A stretch of DNA of 64,000 nucleotides from Zhongshania aliphaticivorans (GCF_001586255.1 NZ_CP014544.1:599001-663000), one strand, 5' to 3'; counted from the first letter of the stretch, positions 1 to 9,097 are shown. Numbers and translations: made by a program. Notes: a model not told the origin generated them from the sequence alone.

Positions 1-669
1 GCCCGTGACAACGGTTATTTTGACCGTTCTGTTGTCCCTGTGCTCGATAAAAATGGCTTAGTGATTTTAGACAAAGACGATTTCATTAAGGCTGACTCAT
101 CGATGGCGGGTCTAGCTAAGTTAAAGGCGTCCTTCGAGGCCATGGGTCAAATCGGCTTTAACGATGTTATTTTGCGTAAATACAATACTCTTGAAAAAGT
201 AAATCATGTTCATACACCCGGAAATTCATCGGGAATTGTCGATGGCGCCTCAGCGGTTTTAATCGGCAGCGAAAAAGCCGGTAAAGATTTGGGTTTGACA
301 CCGCGCGGTCGGATTGTCGCAACCGCAGTGCTGTCCACCTGCCCTATTATTATGCTCACAGGACCTGGGCCAGCCGCACAAAAGGCATTGGCCAAAGCCG
401 GCCTTAAAACCTCAGATATCGATCTCTGGGAAATTAACGAAGCCTTTGCATCCGTTGCTATGCGCTATATGAAGGATTTAGACATCAGTCATGAAATTAC
501 CAATGTAAATGGCGGTGCTATCGCAATGGGGCATCCGCTCGGTGCGACTGGCGGTATGTTAGTGAGCATTACGCTCGATGAACTCGAGCGCCGAGGTTTG
601 AAGCGCGCCATGTTGTCACTCTGTGTCGGCGGCGGGATGGGAATCTCAACGATCATCGAGCGGTTATAG
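1..669 (+). CDS. Thiolase family acyl-CoA acetyltransferase, C-terminal part (5' end outside window)
   Basis: The frame is open from base 1, so the gene starts upstream; the GTG at 40 is internal. Thiolases cleave 3-ketoacyl-CoA with CoA at the end of a beta-oxidation turn. The visible C-terminal half carries the EINEAFA box, the GHPLGATGG segment with its catalytic histidine, and LCVGGGMG with the second catalytic cysteine, so this half is intact. The acyl-accepting cysteine would be in the missing part. The FadJ-like gene begins 54 bases downstream on the same strand, so the two probably form an operon. The true substrate length cannot be told from this fragment. Confidence 0.93.
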   Translation, partial: ARDNGYFDRSVVPVLDKNGLVILDKDDFIKADSSMAGLAKLKASFEAMGQIGFNDVILRKYNTLEKVNHVHTPGNSSGIVDGASAVLIGSEKAGKDLGLTPRGRIVATAVLSTCPIIMLTGPGPAAQKALAKAGLKTSDIDLWEINEAFASVAMRYMKDLDISHEITNVNGGAIAMGHPLGATGGMLVSITLDELERRGLKRAMLSLCVGGGMGISTIIERL

Positions 670-723
670 CTTCTCGCATCAATTAGTTCAATAGACAGTT
701 AACCACCGAATTTAGGGATTAGC

Positions 724-2868
724 ATGAGTGTATTTAAATACGAGAAAGACGCTGACGGCATAGTGACAGTGACTATGGACCAGACAGGTCCAGTCAATGC
801 GATGAACACGGAATACCAGCTAGCAATGGCAGAAACAGTAGCCCGTATCGAACAGGAAGCGGCATTAAGTGGTGTTATTTTTGCTTCGGCAAAAAAGACT
901 TTTTTCGCCGGCGGTGATCTTAATGATCTTTTGGCCGCGAAACCTGGTGATGAAGCATCGTTTATGGAAACTCTTGAAGCTATCAAGGGACCCTTACGAC
1001 GTTTAGAAAAGTTACCTGTACCTGTAGTGGCGGCTATTAACGGCACGGCCTTAGGTGGCGGCTTTGAAATTTGCCTAGCGTGTAACTATCGAATTGCCTT
1101 TAATCATAAGTCTGTGCAGCTGGGCCTGCCGGAAGTCAGTCTGGGACTACTACCTGGCGGTGGCGGTGTTGTGCGCATGGTGAACTTACTGGGATTGCAG
1201 GCCGCCTTGCCCTATTTGCTTGAGGGCATGAAAGTAGTGCCGGAAAAGGCGCTAGCAGCCGGTATGATTCATGAAACAGTACAGTCTCTTGAAGAGCTTC
1301 TTCCTCGCGCAAAGGCGTATATCAAGGCAAATGCGGGTAACGTAGCCGCTGCAATTCAGCCTTGGGATCAGAGTGGCTTTAAGATTCCTGGGGGCAATGC
1401 GAGTTCACCTAAACTAGCGCAGTTATTGATGGCTGCACCGGCCATGCTGGCCGCAAAGACTCGAGGCCTCTTGCCAGCGCCTGAGCAAATACTAGATTGC
1501 GCTGTAGAGGCTGCGCGTGTGGACTTCGACACGGCACTGCGCATTGAAAGCCGCGGATTAACGTATTTGGTGATGACGCCTCAAGCCAAGAATATGATCA
1601 CCACGTTCTTCTTCCAAATGAACGAGATCAATGGTGGTGCGTCACGTCCCCAAGGAATAGCACCACAGTTGACCAAAAAGGTAGGCGTACTCGGTGCGGG
1701 GATGATGGGGCAGGGCATTGCTTATGTCTCGGCGATGGCTGGTATAGATGTGGTTCTTAAGGATATCTCTTTGGATGCTGCTGAAAGAGGCAAAGCCTAT
1801 ACCGAGAAATTGCTGGCCAAGCGCGTTGCTAAAGGGCGCATGAGCGCTGACGAAAAAGCGAAGATCTTAGCGCGGATAATGCCTTCGGCAGAAAATGATG
1901 ATCTCGACGGCTGTGACCTAATTATCGAGGCTGTCTTCGAAAACGTTGAGCTTAAAAATAAGATTATCCGCGCGACGGAAAAGCATTTAGATGATGATGG
2001 TATTTGGGGCTCGAATACCTCGACCTTACCCATAACGCAATTGGCTTTAGCCTCATCACGGCCGGCGAACTTTATCGGGATTCATTTCTTTTCGCCGGTC
2101 GATAAAATGCCTTTAGTAGAAATAATCTGCGGCGAACAGACCAGTGATACCGCACTTGCCAAAGCATTTGATTACGCCCGTCAAATTAGAAAGACGCCAA
2201 TTGTTGTTAACGATTCTCTTGGCTTTTTCACCTCCCGCACCTTTGGTACCTATTTTGACGAGGGCGCTCGCTTGGTTGTTGAGGGCATGCACCCAAGTAA
2301 AATAGATAGTCTTGGTAAGGCTATTGGAATGCCAGTGGGGCCACTAACTGTTCACGATGAAGTGAGTCAGGAGCTGAGTCGTAAGGCCTTTGAAACGTGG
2401 GAGCAGATGGGCGTTGCCGATAAATGGGGTGAGCAAGACTCATTGCGCACTGTAATCGAATTTCTTACCGTTAAAAACGGGCGTGGCGGACGGCACCACA
2501 ACGGCGGTTATTATGACTATGTTGATGGTGGAAAGACGCTTTGGCCGGGTGTGCTTGACGAGTACTACTGTAGCAACGCGCAAGTGCCAGATGACGATAT
2601 TAAAGACAGGTTGCTATTCCGGCAGGTTATTGAAACGCTCAAGTGTTTGGAGTCCGGTGTTTTGCGCACGGTGGCCGATGGCAATATTGGGTCGGTCATG
2701 GGTATTGGCGCCCCAGTTTGGACCGGCGGGTTTTTGCAGTTTGTGAATACCTATGGTCTCGAGAAATTTCAGCGTCGCTGCGCGGAATTGGCAGATAAGT
2801 ACGGTGACCGATTTAGCTGCCCGAGTATCGTCGGCGAGAAAATTCTCGAAGGAAGTATGTTTCGCTGA
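724..2868 (+). CDS. Bifunctional enoyl-CoA hydratase / 3-hydroxyacyl-CoA dehydrogenase (FadJ/FadB alpha-subunit type)
   Basis: A 714-residue beta-oxidation enzyme that hydrates trans-2-enoyl-CoA and oxidises the 3-hydroxyacyl-CoA with NAD. The N-terminal crotonase domain (about 1-200) keeps both catalytic glutamates, E115 in GGGFEI and E137 in LGLPEV. The dehydrogenase domain starts near 318 with a Rossmann motif G324-x-G326-x-x-G329 and continues through IHFFSPVDKMPLVEI, which contains the catalytic His-Glu pair. Length fits the fused alpha subunit. The start is the ATG at 724, behind an AGGGA element. Together with the thiolase upstream it forms the usual alpha/beta pair, here in the order thiolase first. 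Likely cotranscribed with the acyl-CoA dehydrogenase that follows. Confidence 0.95.
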   Translation: MSVFKYEKDADGIVTVTMDQTGPVNAMNTEYQLAMAETVARIEQEAALSGVIFASAKKTFFAGGDLNDLLAAKPGDEASFMETLEAIKGPLRRLEKLPVPVVAAINGTALGGGFEICLACNYRIAFNHKSVQLGLPEVSLGLLPGGGGVVRMVNLLGLQAALPYLLEGMKVVPEKALAAGMIHETVQSLEELLPRAKAYIKANAGNVAAAIQPWDQSGFKIPGGNASSPKLAQLLMAAPAMLAAKTRGLLPAPEQILDCAVEAARVDFDTALRIESRGLTYLVMTPQAKNMITTFFFQMNEINGGASRPQGIAPQLTKKVGVLGAGMMGQGIAYVSAMAGIDVVLKDISLDAAERGKAYTEKLLAKRVAKGRMSADEKAKILARIMPSAENDDLDGCDLIIEAVFENVELKNKIIRATEKHLDDDGIWGSNTSTLPITQLALASSRPANFIGIHFFSPVDKMPLVEIICGEQTSDTALAKAFDYARQIRKTPIVVNDSLGFFTSRTFGTYFDEGARLVVEGMHPSKIDSLGKAIGMPVGPLTVHDEVSQELSRKAFETWEQMGVADKWGEQDSLRTVIEFLTVKNGRGGRHHNGGYYDYVDGGKTLWPGVLDEYYCSNAQVPDDDIKDRLLFRQVIETLKCLESGVLRTVADGNIGSVMGIGAPVWTGGFLQFVNTYGLEKFQRRCAELADKYGDRFSCPSIVGEKILEGSMFR

Positions 2869-2949
2869 TTAGTGAAGTAAATAATATACATCGTCAGGAG
2901 TTTAATGAGCATTGATCTCCTGCGTTTTAATTACTGTATGGAGTTTTTT

Positions 2950-4110
2950 GTGCGAAATTTTACTGAAGATCAGAGCATGTTCCGTGACGCATATCGGAAA
3001 TTTATCCAGACTGAAATCGCGCCAAATATGGAGAAATGGCAAGAGCAAAATATTGTCGACCGTGATGCTTTCAAGCGCGCAGGCGAGCAGGGCTTTTTAA
3101 TGATCTGGCCGGACGAAAAGTACGGCGGTATGGGGGATAGGGACTTTCGCTTTGAGCAGATTATTATTGAAGAAACAGTAAGGCAGGGCTGTGCTGAGTG
3201 GTTTAACACGTTACACAGCCGCTTAGTTGGTCCCTATATCGATCATTTGGGAACGGAAGAGCAAAAACAACGATTTTTACCAGCTTGCGTGTCAGGCGAT
3301 AAAATTCTTGCTATCGCGATGACCGAGCCTGATGCCGGCAGTGATTTGGCCGGTATGCGTACCACTCTGAAGCAAGACGGTGATGATTTTGTTTTAAATG
3401 GTGCGAAGACCTATATCTCCAATGGTATCAATGCTGACTATGTGATTGTGGCGGGCAAGGCCGATATTAACGGTAATCCTCATGCAATGACGCTGTGTGT
3501 TGTCGAGCGTGGTATGGACGGCTTTGAGCGGGGGCGCAACCTAGATAAGATGGGATTGAAAGCACAGGATACCGCCGAATTATTCTTTTCTAATGTCAGA
3601 ATCCCCAAAGAAAATATTCTCGGCGAACCCGGCAAAGGATTTTTCTATCTTATGCAGGGTTTGGCTGAGGAGCGTCTAATTGCCGCGGTTGGCTCTGTTG
3701 CTAACGCTCGGCATGCCTTTAATCTTACCCGCGAGTTTGTAATGAATCGCAAGGTGTTTGGTAAGCAACTGTCGGCAATGCAAAATACACAGTTTAAAAT
3801 GGCGGAGATGGATGCTGAAATTCATGTCCTCGAAATTTTCGTGGATGAGTTGGTCTCGCTACACAACGATAAAAAGCTCACGGTGAATATGGCTGCAAAA
3901 GCGAAGCTGCAGACCACCGAAGTTGAATGGAAAATGCTTGATTTGGGTGTCCAGTTGCACGGCGGCGCGGGTTATATGAATGAGTATCCGATATGTAAAA
4001 TGTTCACCAATGCACGTGTTAATCGAATTCTTGCTGGCAGTTCTGAGATCATGAAATTGATCATTAGCCGCGATATTTTTTCGGACATCTATGCCAGCAA
4101 CTTAGATTGA
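2950..4110 (+). CDS. Acyl-CoA dehydrogenase
   Basis: FAD-dependent acyl-CoA dehydrogenase, the first oxidation step of beta-oxidation. I chose the GTG at 2950: it has GGAG six bases upstream and gives the usual family start (MRNFTEDQSMFR) and length (386 residues). An upstream ATG at 2905 would add 15 residues that match nothing. The flavin/substrate signature AMTEPDAGSDLAG and the C-terminal segment ARVNRILAGSSEIMK are present. The glutamate of the YEG motif used by medium-chain enzymes is replaced by alanine (RILAGSS), while the helix-G motif LAEERL keeps a glutamate as in long-chain and isovaleryl-CoA dehydrogenases. That, and the racemase downstream, fits long or branched substrates. Confidence 0.93.
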   Translation: MRNFTEDQSMFRDAYRKFIQTEIAPNMEKWQEQNIVDRDAFKRAGEQGFLMIWPDEKYGGMGDRDFRFEQIIIEETVRQGCAEWFNTLHSRLVGPYIDHLGTEEQKQRFLPACVSGDKILAIAMTEPDAGSDLAGMRTTLKQDGDDFVLNGAKTYISNGINADYVIVAGKADINGNPHAMTLCVVERGMDGFERGRNLDKMGLKAQDTAELFFSNVRIPKENILGEPGKGFFYLMQGLAEERLIAAVGSVANARHAFNLTREFVMNRKVFGKQLSAMQNTQFKMAEMDAEIHVLEIFVDELVSLHNDKKLTVNMAAKAKLQTTEVEWKMLDLGVQLHGGAGYMNEYPICKMFTNARVNRILAGSSEIMKLIISRDIFSDIYASNLD

Positions 4111-4127
4111 TAAATCAAGGAGATACC

Positions 4128-4910
4128 ATGAGAAATTTTGAAACGATTAATTTTTCCGTTGCTGACCGGGTTGCGACAATTAGTTTAAATCGCCCTAAGG
4201 CAATGAATGCAATCAGTCAGCTTATGCGCCAAGAGCTGCTTAAAGCGATCGAAGATTGCGAGCAAAATGAAAATGTACGCATTGTTGTTATTCGGGCGGA
4301 GGGCCGTGGCTTTAGTGCTGGAACCGACTTAAGTGAAGGCTTGGCGGGGTTCGATACGATCGAGGAGCAAATTCAACGCGAATACAAACCTGTAATAATG
4401 GGTATCGTTAATTCAGATAAATTGTATATTAGCGCCATACACGGCGCCTGTGCCGGAATTGGCGCCGCATTGGCTATGGTCTGCGATCTGGCCATAATGG
4501 CAGACAACGCTTATTTGTATCTGCCATTTGCGGGATTAGGTCTTGTGCCGGATGGTGGTATGAGTCACTTCGTGGTGAACGCAATGGGATACAAAAAAGC
4601 AATTCAGTTATTCGCGGAGTCAGGCCGCTTACCTGCAATTGATTGCGAAAAATATGGCTTCGTCAATAAGGTGGTTAGTGCTGAGGACCTTGAGAGTGAA
4701 GCGCAATCTTGGGCGGCAACCCTGGCCAAGGGGGCGCCTTTGGCACAGAAGTTCACTAAACAAATTATGCGCTCTGTAGCAGACTCTCAATATGTAGACG
4801 TCTTGGATAAAGAGGCAAGGCTGCAAACTGTGTGCTCGACAAGTAGTGATAGTCAAAAAGCCGTGATGGCATTTTTTGAAAAGAAGGAAGCCATTTTTAC
4901 GGGAGAGTAG
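4128..4910 (+). CDS. Enoyl-CoA hydratase/isomerase family protein, PaaG/ECI-like active site
   Basis: A 260-residue crotonase-fold protein. The ATG at 4128 follows AAGGAG with good spacing and lies 17 bases after the previous stop. The oxyanion-hole region AGGRGFSAGTDL-like (GRGFSAGTDL) and GACAGIGAALAM are conserved. Neither hydratase glutamate is kept: GGGxE reads GAALA and the PE motif reads LPFAGLG. Instead D142 sits in GLVPDGG, the position of the catalytic aspartate of PaaG and related isomerases. An isomerase or a non-hydratase role is therefore more likely than classical hydration. It sits in the same run of acyl-CoA genes and could act on double-bond position in branched or unsaturated acyl-CoAs. 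Confidence 0.88.
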   Translation: MRNFETINFSVADRVATISLNRPKAMNAISQLMRQELLKAIEDCEQNENVRIVVIRAEGRGFSAGTDLSEGLAGFDTIEEQIQREYKPVIMGIVNSDKLYISAIHGACAGIGAALAMVCDLAIMADNAYLYLPFAGLGLVPDGGMSHFVVNAMGYKKAIQLFAESGRLPAIDCEKYGFVNKVVSAEDLESEAQSWAATLAKGAPLAQKFTKQIMRSVADSQYVDVLDKEARLQTVCSTSSDSQKAVMAFFEKKEAIFTGE

Positions 4911-5037
4911 TTGTTCTGTTGTTAGAGTTTCTCCTTTATTTCCCCATGCGTCGCTAAGGTGCATTTAACTTCATGGATTTCATGATGTTGGATGCTGGTA
5001 CTGGGGCTCTCTAAAACTAGCTTCATGTTGGTGAATT

Positions 5038-6189
5038 ATGAAAAATAGTGGTCCCTTATCCGGTGTTAAGGTCGTTGAGTTTGGGGGAATTGGTCCCGGG
5101 CCATTCGCCGGTATGTTGTTCGCGGATATGGGGGCAGATGTCATCGTGATCGAGCGGAAGTCCAGCTCTAGTAGTGCTGATCAAGCGGCTTCATCCGCCG
5201 CGATGTTTCTGAATCGCGGTAAACGATCAATTGCGCTTAATATGAAGTCTGCTGAAGGCGTTCAGCTAGCGCTAAGGCTCGTAGATAGCGCAGATGTATT
5301 GATTGAAGGCTTCAGGCCAGGCGTTATGGAGCGCTTAGGTGTTGGGCCTGATGTGTGTCTTGCGCGAAATCCGAAGTTGATCTTTGGCAGAATGACCGGT
5401 TGGGGGCAGACTGGGCCATTAGCGCAGGCTGCCGGGCACGATCCTAATTACATCGGTATATCTGGTGCGCTTTGGTACGGTGGGCGACCCGGTCACGCGC
5501 CTACAGCGCCATTGACCTCTGTTGGTGATATTGGTGGTGGGGCAATGGTCTTATGCTGGGGTGTTCTTTGTGCGCTTATGCAAGCCAGAGAATCAGGGGT
5601 GGGTCAGGTAGTCGATGCAGCGATTACCGATGGTTCTGCATATACATCTAGTTTGTTACTGTTGATGCGAAATACTGGGCAGCTGGCCGAGAACCTAGGG
5701 CAAGGCTGGGCTGATGGTGCAGCCCCTTGGAATGAAACATACCAGTGTGCAGATGGCGGGTTTATCACAATCTGTGCATTGGAGCCAAAGTTCTATCAAG
5801 AGCTACTACAGAGACTGGATCTTACAGAGCATAGAGCTTTTCGGAGTCAGTGGGATACCTCCGCTTGGGGGGAAGGGAAGGGAATACTCAGCTCATTGTT
5901 CAATACACAAAGTAGAGATCATTGGTGCGAGCTTCTCGAAGGTACGGATGCGTGCTTCTCGCCCATTCTTAGTTTTGAGGAGGCAGAAAGACATCCACAT
6001 AATATAGCTCGGGGGACCTACATCCGTGTTAACGATGTTTTGCAACCGTCGATAGCGCCCAAGATGAGTAATTATCAGGCTGTAGTGGGAGCGCCGCCTC
6101 TTGTTGGTCAAGATGGGGGTGCAATACTAACCGAGCTCGGTCTCGGGGCGGGTGCCATTGATTCCCTGAGAAATCAGGGTGTGATTTAA
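5038..6189 (+). CDS. CaiB/BaiF-family alpha-methylacyl-CoA racemase-like protein
   Basis: A 383-residue class III CoA-transferase-fold protein. The N-terminus (LSGVKVVEFGGIGPGPFAGMLFADMGADV) is that of alpha-methylacyl-CoA racemases. The racemase acid/base pair can be placed: H134 in GHDPNYIGISGAL and D164 in VGDIGGG, 30 residues apart as in the characterised mycobacterial enzyme (H126/D156). Such enzymes interconvert (R)- and (S)-2-methylacyl-CoA so that stereospecific acyl-CoA dehydrogenases can use them. This makes isoprenoid, steroid side-chain or other methyl-branched acids plausible substrates of the preceding genes. It is the last gene before the accessory region; the gene to its right is on the other strand. 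Confidence 0.9.
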   Translation: MKNSGPLSGVKVVEFGGIGPGPFAGMLFADMGADVIVIERKSSSSSADQAASSAAMFLNRGKRSIALNMKSAEGVQLALRLVDSADVLIEGFRPGVMERLGVGPDVCLARNPKLIFGRMTGWGQTGPLAQAAGHDPNYIGISGALWYGGRPGHAPTAPLTSVGDIGGGAMVLCWGVLCALMQARESGVGQVVDAAITDGSAYTSSLLLLMRNTGQLAENLGQGWADGAAPWNETYQCADGGFITICALEPKFYQELLQRLDLTEHRAFRSQWDTSAWGEGKGILSSLFNTQSRDHWCELLEGTDACFSPILSFEEAERHPHNIARGTYIRVNDVLQPSIAPKMSNYQAVVGAPPLVGQDGGAILTELGLGAGAIDSLRNQGVI

Positions 6190-6206
6190 GTGTAAAATTT
6201 CTACAC
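6190..6206. other. Small inverted repeat after the racemase gene
   Basis: GTGTA and TACAC are separated by seven bases directly after the stop codon. It lies between two convergent genes and at the junction of the catabolic and accessory regions. It has no T-run, so a terminator role is uncertain. Confidence 0.3.
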
Positions 6207-6244
6207 ACATGAATTATTGTTACTCATTTTGATTTCTAATAATG

Positions 6245-6781
6245 TCAATTGGCGTCCTTGAACTTTTGCATCAAGCGCTGTGCTAATGGCAGTGTAAGTT
6301 CGCTAGGGAAGTACGTGTAGATCTGTGTTTGTATGGAGGTCCATGCTGCAATCCTTTCAATTGCATTGCCTTGGCCATCCAGTGCCAAATCGACCAGCGC
6401 GTCTAAATAGTCTCTCGATCCTTGCCCCAAAACCAGCAGGTAGATCCCGCGAGCAATACAGCGTATCTCACGGTCAGTAAGTGCTTTTGCTGGAATAAAG
6501 CTTGGCTGTAGTGGCTCGGTTATTACGCCAATAGCCACTTCCAGCCTTATGTCATCGAGATGTTGAGTCAGTACGTCGGACGCGTATTCCATTAGCATGT
6601 CAGTACGCCCGACTTCGATGTGGGCGAAGCGAGATATTAGCCATGATTGTACGGCTTGTTCATTATTCGATTCGCGGCCAGTACCGAGAATGGCGACTAA
6701 ATCATCGTTGTAACAGGTCGAAAGACGGCTGTTGATTACCTTTGCTAGTGAGCGGGCAGTTTCTTTGGTTAATGTGTTCAT
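6245..6781 (-). CDS. Hypothetical protein, downstream of the integrase
   Basis: A 178-residue protein I do not recognise. It starts at an ATG behind AGGAGA. It is predicted to be soluble and mostly helical, with no signal peptide or obvious membrane segment and no clear catalytic motif. It lies on the same strand as the integrase and the 136-residue gene upstream, so all three may be one transcript. Position between a core metabolic gene and an integrase suggests it is cargo of the mobile element or its last gene before the left boundary. Confidence 0.7.
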   Translation of the reverse strand: MNTLTKETARSLAKVINSRLSTCYNDDLVAILGTGRESNNEQAVQSWLISRFAHIEVGRTDMLMEYASDVLTQHLDDIRLEVAIGVITEPLQPSFIPAKALTDREIRCIARGIYLLVLGQGSRDYLDALVDLALDGQGNAIERIAAWTSIQTQIYTYFPSELTLPLAQRLMQKFKDAN

Positions 6782-6881
6782 AGTGTCTCCTGTTGGCGTT
6801 TAGCGCCATCATCTTTGTTCCGTATAAATTGGTGTTGTCATTAATGGATATTCAATTTGGGGAGGGCATAACCATTCGGGG

Positions 6882-7292
6882 CTACCAGCCGCCGCCAAGC
6901 GATTTATGTTCTAGGTATTTGCGGACCTTCAGCGATTCGCCGTTTTGAATTGCTTGCCACGTTGTTCGGTCGTCGTAGTTCTTATTGTTTGTGTGTACAT
7001 ACTTACTTGGCTCATTTCTGGGGAAAAGCACCTGCAGTAGCTGATGGATAACGAGAACATTGCTTAATGCTTCATCAGCGATGTTAGTTAGAAATGCTTC
7101 TATGTCTCCCTGCGGCACTTCCCATATGTTCAGTATGCGTTCGGCTAGGATAAGTGCGGCACTGCGTGGCAGCCCTAGTTCAGCGTCATCGGGATCATCT
7201 GCAAGATGTTCCGGTACCTTGATGTTGAGTAAGCGCATGTCGCCTAGGGTGAGCAAAGCGATAAAGTTGGTATCGTTCGTTTTATTGGTCAT
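6882..7292 (-). CDS. Hypothetical protein with possible MbcA/ParS-like (DUF2384) C-terminus
   Basis: A 136-residue protein with an ATG behind AGGGGAA, 26 bases after the integrase stop on the same strand. The C-terminal half (LLQVLFPRN, then WQAIQNGESLKVRKYL) resembles the pattern of Xre/MbcA/ParS antitoxins, in which a helix, a short loop and a 'tpl..I..G....V..yL' ending make the toxin-binding part. The usual RES toxin partner is not visible, and the resemblance is by eye and weak. The adjacent 178-residue gene could be a partner but does not look like a RES toxin. Confidence 0.6.
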   Translation of the reverse strand: MTNKTNDTNFIALLTLGDMRLLNIKVPEHLADDPDDAELGLPRSAALILAERILNIWEVPQGDIEAFLTNIADEALSNVLVIHQLLQVLFPRNEPSKYVHTNNKNYDDRTTWQAIQNGESLKVRKYLEHKSLGGGW

Positions 7293-7318
7293 GAATATTT
7301 CCCCTTATCCCTACTGTG

Positions 7319-8521
7319 TTATTGGGCGGCGTGCCGTTCATCCTGTACGCCAAGCATTTGCTCAAATGCGGAACCGTCCTGTCTTGTCAGGTTGGGTATA
7401 TACCGTGAATACACTTTGAAGAGCATTTCGGTGCTGGCGTGGCCAAGAAATCGAGCTACCCACTCGGGGTTTTCACCGGAAGCCAGTAATAGCGTCGCAG
7501 CGGTATGGCGAGTTTGGTAGGGCCGCCGCATCTTCAGGCCTAGATGGCGGAGTAGGGGATACCAGACACGCTTAGTAATATTGTTGTGATCAAGGGGCTT
7601 GCCTTCGGTATTGCAGAAAACATAAGGACTGAGCTTGCCGGTTGCTTGATATTGAGCCTCTAGTGCGGCTTTAACTGGCCCTAGCATGGGAATATCCCGC
7701 TGGCTGCCGTCAGTTTTGGTGTATTCGGTTTTGCCTTGAACTAATGTTTCTCTGATAGCGATCAGTCCGCGCTTAAAGTCGACGAATTCCCAGCGAAGCC
7801 CATCGATTTCACCGGTACGCATGCCAGAGTAAAAGCGCACCGCATAGTAATTGCGGTAATCCTCGCGTACCGATTCGATGATGCGGTTAACCTCGATTAA
7901 GGAAAACGGCTCAACATGGCTGCGCTGAAGCTTGAGGGGCTTGATGTTCTTATAAGGGTTTTCAAAGGAATAGCGATCTGACGCCTCTTCCAAAATGCCC
8001 TTTAATAGCGCCATATGGGTATTTATGGTCTTGGCTGCAATCTGCTCTTTACCGCCACGACCGGGTTTAGATGCAAGTTTAGATCGGAATTCAAGGATCT
8101 CGGCTTTGTTGATATCGGATAACACGCGTTTGCCGAAAAACTTGATCAGCGAGTTTGAAAGCACCGATTCAATGTTGCGGGCATGGGATGCACGCCATTC
8201 TATTTTCTTTTCGGTTTGCCATTGGCGTGCGAAACTTTCAAAGTTTGGAGACTCTACTTTTGTCGCTGCATTCTCTGCTGCAGAGTGAATATTCGAACCA
8301 GTGGTGGCGAATTTCGCAATATTTGGGCTATTCGGGAAAAACTCAGCGTAGTTAAAGTCCCCGAGTAGAATTTTGGCCTCCATTCGCTGGGTGAAGGCTT
8401 CGAGTTGTTTTCTGTTCTTGGGGTTGTCCTCTAGCAGAGTTTGCTCGCGGTAGCGGGTACCGTGTATGCGGAAATCTATAAAGAGTTTGCCCGTCTCCGG
8501 TCTAGTTCGAATATTAGCCAT
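7319..8521 (-). CDS. Phage-type tyrosine recombinase (integrase)
   Basis: A 400-residue site-specific recombinase. I take the ATG at 8521 (MANIRTRPETGKLF) instead of an upstream start, because it is the usual start of the N-terminal arm-binding domain. The first 60 or so residues form a beta-rich arm-binding domain, then a core-binding domain, then the catalytic domain with arginine in SGMRTGEIDGL, TRHTAATLLLASG (R-H box) and GHASTEMLFKVYSRY with the nucleophilic tyrosine. The start overlaps the end of the excisionase-like gene by eight bases. This int-xis-repressor arrangement is typical of prophages and phage satellites. No structural phage genes are visible nearby, so the element is a remnant or a small integrative element. 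Confidence 0.93.
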   Translation of the reverse strand: MANIRTRPETGKLFIDFRIHGTRYREQTLLEDNPKNRKQLEAFTQRMEAKILLGDFNYAEFFPNSPNIAKFATTGSNIHSAAENAATKVESPNFESFARQWQTEKKIEWRASHARNIESVLSNSLIKFFGKRVLSDINKAEILEFRSKLASKPGRGGKEQIAAKTINTHMALLKGILEEASDRYSFENPYKNIKPLKLQRSHVEPFSLIEVNRIIESVREDYRNYYAVRFYSGMRTGEIDGLRWEFVDFKRGLIAIRETLVQGKTEYTKTDGSQRDIPMLGPVKAALEAQYQATGKLSPYVFCNTEGKPLDHNNITKRVWYPLLRHLGLKMRRPYQTRHTAATLLLASGENPEWVARFLGHASTEMLFKVYSRYIPNLTRQDGSAFEQMLGVQDERHAAQ

Positions 8522-8747
8522 GGGAGACGCCTCCGTTGGCCAAGGGAATTGCAAAGTTGCTGTTAAAGCCTTCGAGCATTTCTTGTTCTATCACTTCCCA
8601 GATGTACAGTATCTTCCTTCCACCAAAAGGGCGTATGTAATGTTTACCCTCAAGTAGAACGCTATCTTTAAGGCTTTGTCTGATGGTTCTGGGGTCATAT
8701 TTTATTTTTGACGAAAGCTCTTCAGTTGTAAGGTATGTTCTGTTCAT
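8514..8747 (-). CDS. Excisionase-like small DNA-binding protein
   Basis: A 77-residue protein with a winged-helix/MerR-like N-terminus (YLTTEELSSKIKYDPRTIRQ) followed by a basic wing (IRPFGGRKILYIW). Small proteins of this kind placed immediately upstream of an integrase act as recombination directionality factors. Its 3' end overlaps the integrase start, so the two are translationally coupled. Transcription would begin in the AT-rich operator region that also drives the repressor in the opposite direction. Confidence 0.75.
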   Translation of the reverse strand: MNRTYLTTEELSSKIKYDPRTIRQSLKDSVLLEGKHYIRPFGGRKILYIWEVIEQEMLEGFNSNFAIPLANGGVSHG

Positions 8748-8772
8748 GCGATCATCTCCAGCGTAGATTTAA

Positions 8773-8851
8773 ATCATTAATGATAATATAAGTTATCATT
8801 TGATATTAAATATACCTAAATTTGCGATCAATGCAATCATTATTTGATAAT
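8773..8851. promoter_or_regulatory. Divergent operator region between excisionase and repressor genes
   Basis: This AT-rich gap carries several copies of the hexamer TGATAA or its complement TTATCA. 8773-8784 is a perfect 12-bp palindrome (ATCATTAATGAT). 8780-8799 has ATGATAA and TTATCAT arms with a six-base spacer. Another TTGATAAT lies at 8844-8851. They sit between two divergent genes of a phage-like switch and are the natural binding sites of the adjacent repressor. Confidence 0.6.
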
Positions 8852-8875
8852 ATATTTAATCGTTTGAGGTTTTAG

Positions 8876-9097
8876 GTGATCCGTTTCCATTTGAAAGAGC
8901 TAATTGCAGAAAAGGAGTTCGCTGAAAAGCGGCGGATTACTATCGGTGAGATAGCTGCGGAGACTGGGATAAATCGGATGACTCTGTCGAAGATCATCAA
9001 TCATCCTGGTCATAGCACGGTGACGGATAACCTGGATAAGCTGTGTAATTATTTTGATTGCGAAGTTGAACAGTTGGTCACCCACTTAAAGGGTTAG
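8876..9097 (+). CDS. XRE-family repressor-like HTH protein
   Basis: A 73-residue Cro/CI-type helix-turn-helix protein. The GTG at 8876 gives MIRFHLKELI. The HTH reads TIGEIAAETGINRMTLSKIIN, with the second helix TLSKIIN as recognition helix. The tail (LDKLCNYFDCEVEQLV) is the usual dimer-forming end of short XRE regulators. It is transcribed away from the excisionase/integrase pair across a region of repeated TGATAA elements, so it probably represses the integrase promoter and its own. Confidence 0.85.
   Translation: MIRFHLKELIAEKEFAEKRRITIGEIAAETGINRMTLSKIINHPGHSTVTDNLDKLCNYFDCEVEQLVTHLKG

Noticed and set aside
4629-4964. Long minus-strand open frame opposite the crotonase gene
   Set aside because: It is the complement of a well-supported gene and shows no independent signal.
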